A stretch of 5,001 nucleotides of DNA, taken from NCBI GenBank assembly GCA_002359825.1, contig DENY01000163.1:2271-7271 (forward strand), read 5' to 3'. Of this stretch, positions 1-5,001 are shown piece by piece. Within the stretch, counting starts at the first letter, position 1; every line of letters begins with the position of its first letter. The notes beneath the pieces were generated by a model. The model was not told the DNA's origin. It ran no database searches and saw nothing but the letters and a program-made list of their open reading frames with translations. Source of the stretch: Bacteroidales bacterium UBA2632. Lineage in GTDB: Bacteria > Bacteroidota > Bacteroidia > Bacteroidales > Dysgonomonadaceae. The position numbers were made by a program, and so were the translations under genes.

Positions 1-1463
1 TTACTATTCTCAGGACCAAAAGGAGTAAACTTAGCAAGGTTTTTCACAAATTCGTTTGTAATAGACGACAGCGGAATTTCTAAATCTATGAGTAATTGTG
101 GACGAATCGTGCCTGCTTCGATTTCGTCGAACGAAATGGTTTCGAAACGTCTCTTGAATTCCTCTAAATGCTCTTCTTTCATCGATAAACCTGCAGCATA
201 AGTGTGTCCGCCAAAGTTCTCTATGATATCTCTACATGACTCTATTGCTTTATACACATCGAATCCATGGACAGACCTAGCAGAACCTGAAATCATCCCA
301 TTTGATTTGGTTAGCACCACAGATGGTCGGTAGTAACGTTCAGTTAGACGCGATGCAACAATACCAACAATCCCTTTGTGCCATGTTTCATCATAAACCA
401 CAATTCCTTTAAGTGATTCTATATTTACATGATTGTCAATATAGTCGATGGCTTGCTCCGTTATTTTCTTATCTAACTCTCGCCTGTTTTCATTGTGTTT
501 ATCAATGTTCTTACTCTTCACGCAAGCTGAAGTCATGTCAGTGGACAAAAGCAAATCAACAGCTTCATTTCCACTCATCATTCGACCAGAGGCATTAATG
601 CGCGGTCCAATTTTGAAGACAATATCTTCTAATGTTAGCTCTTTTCTATTTAGCTTACATATATCGATAATACCCTTCAAACCGAAGTTAGGATTTGAGT
701 TGAGTTGCTTTAGTCCATGATACATAAGAATGCGATTCTCGCCTGTCATCGGCACTATATCTGAAGCAATACTTACAGCTACCATGTCCAGCAAGTTGGT
801 TATTTCGGAAAGAGGAAGATTATTTTGGATAGAGAATGCTTGTACAATTTTAAATCCTACTCCACAACCCGACAATTCTGAATATGGATAGACAGAGTCT
901 AATCTTTTTGCATTGACAACGGCAACAGCTTTAGGCAGATGCTCATCGGGCATATGATGGTCTCCAATAATAAAGTCGATACCCTTTTCGTTAGCATAGT
1001 CAACTTTAGCAATTGCCTTTATACCACAATCAAGAGCAATCACAAGTTTTACACCCGTTTTTTCAGCAAAATCAATACCTTGATATGATATGCCATAACC
1101 TTCGTCATACCTGTCAGGTATGTAATAATCTATATTGTTAGTAAACCTGCGTAAAAACTTATAAACCAATGCAACTGCAGTAGTTCCATCTACATCATAA
1201 TCCCCATATATGAGTATTCTCTCCTTATTACCTATAGCTTTTTCAATACGATTCACTGCTAGATCCATGTCTGGGTATAGAAAAGGATCATGCAGATCGG
1301 ACAAGTCAGGATTAAAGAAAGCGTTAACTTTTTCTTTTGTATCTATACTTCTTTGCACCAAAAGTTGGGCTAAATAAGGATCAATTGATAATTCGTCTTC
1401 TAGTATTATTTTTTTATCCTGTTGTTCGTTTGTTAGGGTTAAAAAATTCCATTTGTTAATCAT
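1..1463 (-). CDS. recJ: Single-stranded-DNA-specific exonuclease RecJ (C-terminus beyond window)
   Basis: RecJ degrades single-stranded DNA 5' to 3' in recombination and repair, using DHH-family catalysis with divalent metal ions. The 487 complete codons visible run without a stop. The DHH domain shows motif I DYDVDG (residues 88-93), the aspartate of LDCG (D145), the DHH signature (D168-H169-H170, preceded by Gly) and the aspartate of AVSIASDIVP (D235). The DHHA1 part shows RINASGRM (288-295), GIVGIVASRL and the GGHTYAAG motif (418-425). The end reached reads FTPFGPEN, typical of the following OB-fold region. Against a usual length near 570 residues, roughly 80 are missing past position 1. 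I chose the ATG at 1461-1463 because MINKWNF resembles the N-terminus of Bacteroidales RecJ as I recall it. An in-frame ATG at 1491-1493 would add MEKKKITTYI and cannot be excluded. No convincing promoter or Shine-Dalgarno was seen upstream. The family call is very secure. Confidence 0.97.
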   Translation of the reverse strand, partial: MINKWNFLTLTNEQQDKKIILEDELSIDPYLAQLLVQRSIDTKEKVNAFFNPDLSDLHDPFLYPDMDLAVNRIEKAIGNKERILIYGDYDVDGTTAVALVYKFLRRFTNNIDYYIPDRYDEGYGISYQGIDFAEKTGVKLVIALDCGIKAIAKVDYANEKGIDFIIGDHHMPDEHLPKAVAVVNAKRLDSVYPYSELSGCGVGFKIVQAFSIQNNLPLSEITNLLDMVAVSIASDIVPMTGENRILMYHGLKQLNSNPNFGLKGIIDICKLNRKELTLEDIVFKIGPRINASGRMMSGNEAVDLLLSTDMTSACVKSKNIDKHNENRRELDKKITEQAIDYIDNHVNIESLKGIVVYDETWHKGIVGIVASRLTERYYRPSVVLTKSNGMISGSARSVHGFDVYKAIESCRDIIENFGGHTYAAGLSMKEEHLEEFKRRFETISFDEIEAGTIRPQLLIDLEIPLSSITNEFVKNLAKFTPFGPENS

Positions 1464-1712
1464 TATATATGTTGTTATTTTTTTCTTCTCCATAGACTCA
1501 TAAGCATACGTTTAGCTTGAGTCTTATTACACACCATAAAAGCATATTACAATGTGCATACTAGATTATCCTTGTGTAAGTTTACTGTCTAAAGCACCCA
1601 AACTTTACGGATAATTTAATATGTAAAGATAGTCATTTATTCTTTTCATGCCGTTGCTTTTAATATTAAATAGTCTAGCATAACACAAAAAATAGGTAAC
1701 AGCTTAAGGATC

Positions 1713-1736
1713 TGATGAGTTGTAAACAACTCATCA
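1713..1736. repeat. Perfect inverted repeat, 10-bp arms with 4-nt loop
   Basis: TGATGAGTTG (1713-1722) is followed by TAAA and then by its exact reverse complement CAACTCATCA (1727-1736). As DNA it is an 11-bp-arm palindrome around a central AA; as RNA it is a stable hairpin on either strand. It lies about 250 bp from each flanking start codon, so it is not a terminator of recJ or mnmA. No T-run follows directly on either strand, although a T-rich stretch begins about 18 nt downstream on the plus strand. It could be an operator for a dimeric regulator, or the hairpin of a small transcript. Which of these it is cannot be decided from sequence. Confidence 0.85.
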
Positions 1737-1939
1737 ATTATGGATTGAGAATTACTTTCTTTCTTTTATGCTATAAACTTGCTTAGACAAAAAGTCTCTT
1801 TTTATTGAAGTTGAGATTTTGCTCGCACATAATAGAGGTCTATCTTTTCAATTTTCCTTAGAATGTATATTTCATTATAAATTTCACATAATTTACTCTC
1901 ACTCTTTTTTGTTTGTTTCTTATATTCATGAGTTCTATG

Positions 1940-1947
1940 TATTTTTG
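1940..1947 (+). promoter_or_regulatory. Candidate Bacteroidota -7 promoter element for mnmA
   Basis: TATTTTTG matches the Bacteroidota -7 consensus TAnnTTTG exactly. A TTTG at 1912-1915 could act as the -33 element, though the 24-bp gap is somewhat long. Transcription would start about 1954-1958 and leave a leader of only some 10 nt before the mnmA ATG at 1967. If used, this promoter rules out the longer in-frame starts at 1913, 1928 and 1937, which lie upstream of or within it. Confidence 0.5.
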
Positions 1948-1966
1948 TACTTTGGTTTATAAGAAT

Positions 1967-3031
1967 ATGAAAATAGCAGCATTAGTATCGGGAGGAGTTG
2001 ATAGTTCTGTAGTGGTACATCAACTAAAGGAACAAGGCTACGACCCAACGATATTTTATATAAAAATTGGGATGGAAGACGAACATGGTTTTGTTGACTG
2101 TCCTGCAGAAGAGGATATCGAGATTGTAAAGTATATTGCAAAAAAATATGATTGCAAACTTGAAATAGTATCGCTCCACGAGGAGTATTGGGACAATGTA
2201 GTCAAATATACAATCGAAAATGTACGTCGAGGATTGACTCCCAATCCAGATATGATGTGCAATAAATTAATAAAGTTTGGTGTGTTCAATGAGAAATGGG
2301 GACATCAATTCGACAAAATAGCTACAGGTCACTATGCTTCCACAATTGAAAGGGATGGCCTTATATGGCTATCTACAGCAAAGGACAAAGTGAAAGATCA
2401 AACCTACTTCTTAGGCCAAATAGATTATTTGCAAATTTCAAAACTAATGTTCCCTATCGGGAATTTAGAGAAAAAGCAAGTAAGAGAGATAGCCCAAAGT
2501 CAACATTTACCTTCGGCAGCACGAAAGGACAGTCAAGGCATTTGTTTTTTGGGAAAAATAAACTACAACGATTTCATCAAACGATATTTGGGTGAGCAAA
2601 AAGGTCAAATTGTGGAGTTTGAGACAGGCAACATTCTTGGAACTCACAAAGGATATTGGTTTCACACAATTGGTCAGCGAAAAGGCTTAGGACTGAGTGG
2701 TGGCCCTTGGTTTGTTATCAAAAAAGACATCAATCGTAACATCATTTATGTTTCTAAAGGATACGAAACACAGTATCAATATGGCCATGAAGTAAGCTTA
2801 TCTGGCTTTCAATTTATAACCAAAGACATTTGGGGCGACTTTGAAGGAGAAAAAGAGGTAACATTCAAAATCCGTCATACTCCTGAATTTTCGAAAGGGC
2901 GTATTTCTAAGCAAGGTGATTTATACAAGATCGTATCCGACGAGAAAATTCAAGGTATTGCTGCTGGTCAATTTGGAGTGATTTACGACACTGAAGAAAA
3001 TATTTGCTTGGCAAGCGGAATGATTATCTAG
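1967..3031 (+). CDS. mnmA: tRNA-specific 2-thiouridylase MnmA
   Basis: MnmA is a cytoplasmic, ATP-dependent enzyme that puts sulfur on C2 of the wobble uridine (U34) of Lys, Glu and Gln tRNAs, taking it from a persulfide relay. The 354-residue protein is full length. It has the PP-loop ATP motif SGGVDSS (8-14), the [10 protein letters not shown] segment with the likely catalytic Cys98, TGHYA (120-124), KDQTYFLGQ (143-151), the second catalytic Cys193 in GICFLG, and [10 protein letters not shown] (233-242) leading into the C-terminal beta-barrel, which ends GQFGVIYD. The frame stays open upstream to about 1913, but I start at the ATG of 1967 because [10 protein letters not shown] is the family N-terminus and the 18 extra residues look like a leader read by chance. 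The segment [16 protein letters not shown] (35-50) lacks the Asn-Trp seen here in E. coli MnmA. This fits the Bacteroidales form, where several MnmA paralogs can coexist. It is probably transcribed from the TAnnTTTG element just upstream. Confidence 0.97.
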   Translation: MKIAALVSGGVDSSVVVHQLKEQGYDPTIFYIKIGMEDEHGFVDCPAEEDIEIVKYIAKKYDCKLEIVSLHEEYWDNVVKYTIENVRRGLTPNPDMMCNKLIKFGVFNEKWGHQFDKIATGHYASTIERDGLIWLSTAKDKVKDQTYFLGQIDYLQISKLMFPIGNLEKKQVREIAQSQHLPSAARKDSQGICFLGKINYNDFIKRYLGEQKGQIVEFETGNILGTHKGYWFHTIGQRKGLGLSGGPWFVIKKDINRNIIYVSKGYETQYQYGHEVSLSGFQFITKDIWGDFEGEKEVTFKIRHTPEFSKGRISKQGDLYKIVSDEKIQGIAAGQFGVIYDTEENICLASGMII

Positions 3032-3095
3032 CCTTTTTTATTGAGAGAAATCCGACCCAATAAAACCAGTATATTAATGAGATTATTCAGAAAAC

Positions 3096-3743
3096 ATGAT
3101 AGACTTCAGCACAATTCAATTTGTAGATATAATTGAATTTATAGGCACATTTGCTTTTGCCATCAGCGGTATTCGATTGGCATCGGCCAAAAAATTCGAC
3201 TTGTTCGGTGCTTTTGTGGTAGGGTTGGTCACAGCTGTTGGTGGAGCAACGTTGCGTGATTTATTGTTTGGAGTGATTCCTTTCTGGATGGACAATTCTA
3301 TTTATTTGTGGTGTACCCTATTTGCGCTTGTGTTTGTAATGATATTTCATAATTATTTGATTCATCTCCATAACACCTTCTTTGCTTTCGACAGTATTGG
3401 TCTTGCCCTGTTTGTAGTTGTAGGAGCGGAAAAAGCGCTAAACTTGGGTTTTGATCCATGGGTTGCGGTAGCTATGGGAACAATTACAGGTTCTGTAGGG
3501 GGAGTTATTCGCGATGTGCTGATAAACGAAATACCCCTCATCTTCAGAAAAGAGATATATGCACTGGCGTGTGTAATTGGTGGTATAGTTTTTGTTACAC
3601 TTTGTAAATACACTACCCTTAATTTAGTAATAATTGAAATCACTAGCGCAACTGTAGTGATAATTGTTCGTTATCTTGCCGTGAAATATCAACTATCATT
3701 ACCCATTCTCAAAGGAGAGCATAAGAAAAAACTCCCTCATTAA
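3096..3743 (+). CDS. TRIC / UPF0126 (YadS/YicG-like) seven-helix membrane protein
   Basis: This is an inner-membrane protein of the family of bacterial trimeric intracellular cation channel homologues (PF03458, UPF0126). Some members are described as potassium-permeable channels and some as glycine transporters, so the substrate here is unknown. The 215 residues show seven hydrophobic segments, near 10-27, 36-53, 68-86, 95-113, 121-138, 154-170 and 174-194. The internal duplication typical of the family is clear: each half carries a Gly-Gly-x-x(-x)-Arg-Asp motif at the end of its second helix (GGATLRD 49-55, GGVIRD 135-140). Basic residues at 27-33, around 151-152 and in the Lys-rich tail (206-215) suggest N-out, C-in topology. 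The start is well defined: an in-frame TGA sits at 3078-3080 and this is the first ATG after it. It lies 64 bp after mnmA with no visible terminator or TAnnTTTG element between, so co-transcription with mnmA is likely. Confidence 0.93.
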   Translation: MIDFSTIQFVDIIEFIGTFAFAISGIRLASAKKFDLFGAFVVGLVTAVGGATLRDLLFGVIPFWMDNSIYLWCTLFALVFVMIFHNYLIHLHNTFFAFDSIGLALFVVVGAEKALNLGFDPWVAVAMGTITGSVGGVIRDVLINEIPLIFRKEIYALACVIGGIVFVTLCKYTTLNLVIIEITSATVVIIVRYLAVKYQLSLPILKGEHKKKLPH

Positions 3744-3853
3744 CACTTTCGTTAAGAAGGAAACTGGCTCAAGATTTATTTTAGAGTGTTTTATTGCAAC
3801 TTTAGCCAATATGGATTTATACTTTTCTTGTAAAGATTATTTAATCTATAAAT

Positions 3854-3914
3854 AATTGATTATATTTGTAATAGAAAAAGATTGAAGCATTACTATCGAC
3901 TGTGCTAATCAATT
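3854..3914. repeat. Spaced 9-bp inverted repeat in the hflX upstream region
   Basis: AATTGATTA (3854-3862) and its exact reverse complement TAATCAATT (3906-3914) are separated by 43 nt. The left arm overlaps the first two bases of the candidate hflX -7 element. A further GATTA/TAATC pair sits just upstream (3835-3839 and 3842-3846). In such AT-rich DNA a 9-bp match is only mildly unexpected. It may be a regulator-binding arrangement, a weak leader structure or chance. Confidence 0.4.
3861..3868 (+). promoter_or_regulatory. Candidate Bacteroidota -7 promoter element for hflX
   Basis: TATATTTG is an exact match to TAnnTTTG. A clear -33 TTG at the right distance is missing (the nearest upstream TTG, at 3828-3830, is 30 bp away), so the call rests on the -7 box and its place in a 226-bp spacer. 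It would give a leader of roughly 95 nt before the hflX ATG and make hflX independent of the mnmA transcript. Confidence 0.45.
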
Positions 3915-3969
3915 GTCAATGTTTCAGTTTTCACAACAACAACTTAAAGAACAACCATAAGAATAATAG

Positions 3970-5001
3970 ATGAAAGATTTTATAGCAACAGATATAAAAA
4001 GTGAAAATGCAATATTGGTAGGACTTATTACGCAAGAAGAAACCGAAGAGCAAGTAACTGAATATTTAGATGAATTAGAGTTTTTGGCAGAGACAGGCAA
4101 AATAAAACCCGTTCATAGAGTAATGCAACGCCTTCCCATGGCCAACCCAGTTACTTTTGTAGGAACAGGAAAGCTTCAAGAAATTAAAGACTACATCGAA
4201 AGTCAAGAAGAAAGCGACAACGAAATAGGAGTTGTGATTTTTGATGATGAATTGTCGGCACGTCAAATTAAGAACATCGAAAAGACTCTTAATGTTCCCA
4301 TTCTAGATAGAACGAGTCTCATCTTGGATATTTTCGCAATGAGGGCTCAAACTGCAAATGCCAAAACGCAAGTAGAGCTTGCTCAATATCAATATCTATT
4401 GCCTCGTTTGACACGCATGTGGACACATCTTGACCGTCAGCGTGGTGGAGGTTATATGCGTGGACCGGGTGAAACTCAGCTTGAAACTGACCGTCGAATT
4501 ATTTTGGACAAGATATCTAAACTTAAAAAAGACCTCACAGCAATTGATAAACAAAAAGCTGTGCAGCGCAAAAACCGTGGCAACTTAGTTCGTATTGCTT
4601 TGGTTGGGTATACCAATGTGGGAAAGTCAACACTTATGAATTTATTGAGCAAATCAGAGATTTTTGCGGAAGATAAGCTTTTTGCAACACTTGACACCAC
4701 AGTTAGGAAAGTTGTGATTGGCAATTTACCTTTTTTGATGACTGACACAGTTGGTTTTATCAGAAAACTTCCCACTCATCTTGTTGAGTCATTTAAATCG
4801 ACGTTAGACGAAGTTCGTGAAGCTGATATTCTAATCCACGTTGTAGATATTTCTCATCCTAGATTTGAAGAGCAAATAGAGATTGTCGAAAAAACATTGT
4901 TCGAGATTGATAAAGAAGAGAAGCCGACTATCATTGTATTTAATAAGATTGATGCATTTTCCTATACTCCCAAAGAAGAGGACGACCTAACGCCCGAAAC
5001 C
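3970..5001 (+). CDS. hflX: Ribosome-associated GTPase HflX (C-terminus beyond window)
   Basis: HflX is a cytoplasmic GTPase that binds the 50S subunit and can split stalled or stressed 70S ribosomes. The visible 344 codons are open to the window edge. The N-terminal HflX domain has VGTGKL (64-69), the LDRTSLILDIFA segment (112-123), AKTQVELAQYQY and the Gly-rich linker GGGYMRGPGETQLETDRR (159-176), followed by a charged helical stretch (177-205). The G domain follows: G1 GYTNVGKST (213-221), G2 around FATLDTT (238-244), G3 DTVG (259-262) and G4 NKID (325-328). G5 and the C-terminal tail lie outside; with family members usually 400-430 residues long, some 60-90 residues are missing. The start is firm, because an in-frame TAG (3967-3969) directly abuts the ATG. 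No Shine-Dalgarno is seen. It lies 226 bp after the TRIC-family gene on the same strand and has a candidate promoter of its own. Confidence 0.97.
   Translation, partial: MKDFIATDIKSENAILVGLITQEETEEQVTEYLDELEFLAETGKIKPVHRVMQRLPMANPVTFVGTGKLQEIKDYIESQEESDNEIGVVIFDDELSARQIKNIEKTLNVPILDRTSLILDIFAMRAQTANAKTQVELAQYQYLLPRLTRMWTHLDRQRGGGYMRGPGETQLETDRRIILDKISKLKKDLTAIDKQKAVQRKNRGNLVRIALVGYTNVGKSTLMNLLSKSEIFAEDKLFATLDTTVRKVVIGNLPFLMTDTVGFIRKLPTHLVESFKSTLDEVREADILIHVVDISHPRFEEQIEIVEKTLFEIDKEEKPTIIVFNKIDAFSYTPKEEDDLTPET

Larger units (their letters stand above)
1464..1966. other. AT-rich gene-free spacer between divergent recJ and mnmA
   Basis: I see no protein gene or tRNA in this stretch. It must carry the promoters of both divergent genes. 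It holds the perfect inverted repeat at 1713-1736, a candidate mnmA promoter at 1940-1947 and several weak structures: a 6-bp hairpin with a 14-nt loop (CTTTAC 1603-1608, GTAAAG 1623-1628), a run AAAAAG-TCT-CTTTTT at 1789-1803, and a small imperfect hairpin at 1542-1557. For recJ, on the minus strand, the nearest promoter-like strings are TATCTTTA (rc of about 1627-1634) and AAAGTTTG (rc of about 1599-1606). Each differs from TAnnTTTG at one base and neither has a -33 TTG, so I do not call a recJ promoter. The spacer is long for two housekeeping genes, so an unannotated small RNA is possible but unproven. Confidence 0.7.

Noticed and set aside
413..720. Plus-strand open frames within 413-720
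   Set aside because: They lie opposite recJ, whose frame is intact and carries all RecJ motifs; the translated plus-strand products resemble no known protein.
1715..1786. A 23-codon plus-strand reading frame (MSCKQLINYG...) starting inside the palindrome
   Set aside because: It is very short, overlaps the inverted repeat, has no ribosome-binding signal or recognisable motif, and such frames are common by chance.
1785..1804. Possible rho-independent terminator (AGAC-AAAAA-GTCT then CTTTTT)
   Set aside because: The stem is only 4 bp, or 6 bp and almost purely A-T in the alternative pairing, and there is no upstream gene on the plus strand for it to end.
1913..1966. N-terminal extension of MnmA from a TTG at 1913 or ATGs at 1928 and 1937
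   Set aside because: The extension is not part of the MnmA fold and overlaps the likely promoter. The family N-terminus begins at the ATG of 1967.
3740..3755. Hairpin TTAAC/GTTAA over the stop codon of the TRIC-family gene, considered as a terminator
   Set aside because: It has a 5-bp AT-rich stem with a 6-nt loop and is followed by GAAGGAAAC rather than a T-run.
4075..4775. Minus-strand open frames within the hflX region
   Set aside because: They are antisense shadows of a well-supported HflX GTPase frame.

Overview
This is an ordinary chromosomal window from an AT-rich bacterium, most likely a member of the Bacteroidales. Two things point there. The proteins resemble the Bacteroides/Prevotella forms of their families as I remember them (MnmA begins [20 protein letters not shown]; RecJ has AVSIASDIVP). 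Two of the genes also have a Bacteroidota-type -7 promoter element, TAnnTTTG, in front of them, and there are no clear Shine-Dalgarno sequences. I cannot name the genus from the sequence alone.

Layout. Positions 1-1463 on the minus strand hold most of recJ, a single-strand-specific 5'-3' exonuclease, cut off at its C-terminus by the window edge. A gene-free, AT-rich spacer of about 500 bp (1464-1966) separates recJ from the divergent mnmA. The spacer contains one striking perfect inverted repeat (1713-1736) and the likely mnmA promoter. On the plus strand follow mnmA (1967-3031, tRNA 2-thiouridylase), a seven-helix TRIC/UPF0126 membrane protein (3096-3743) only 64 bp downstream, a 226-bp spacer with its own candidate promoter, and hflX (3970 to the window end, a ribosome-associated GTPase cut at its C-terminus).

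How the genes fit together. mnmA and hflX both serve translation: one modifies the wobble uridine of Lys, Glu and Gln tRNAs, the other splits or rescues stalled ribosomes. recJ belongs to DNA recombination and repair and is probably a separate divergent unit. The TRIC-family protein has no obvious link to either and may simply share the mnmA transcript. All four reading frames look intact, with every expected catalytic motif present. I found no mobile element, CRISPR array, RNA gene or sign of horizontal transfer, and I do not think the window contains a new system. The most worthwhile oddity is the 24-nt palindrome in the divergent spacer.
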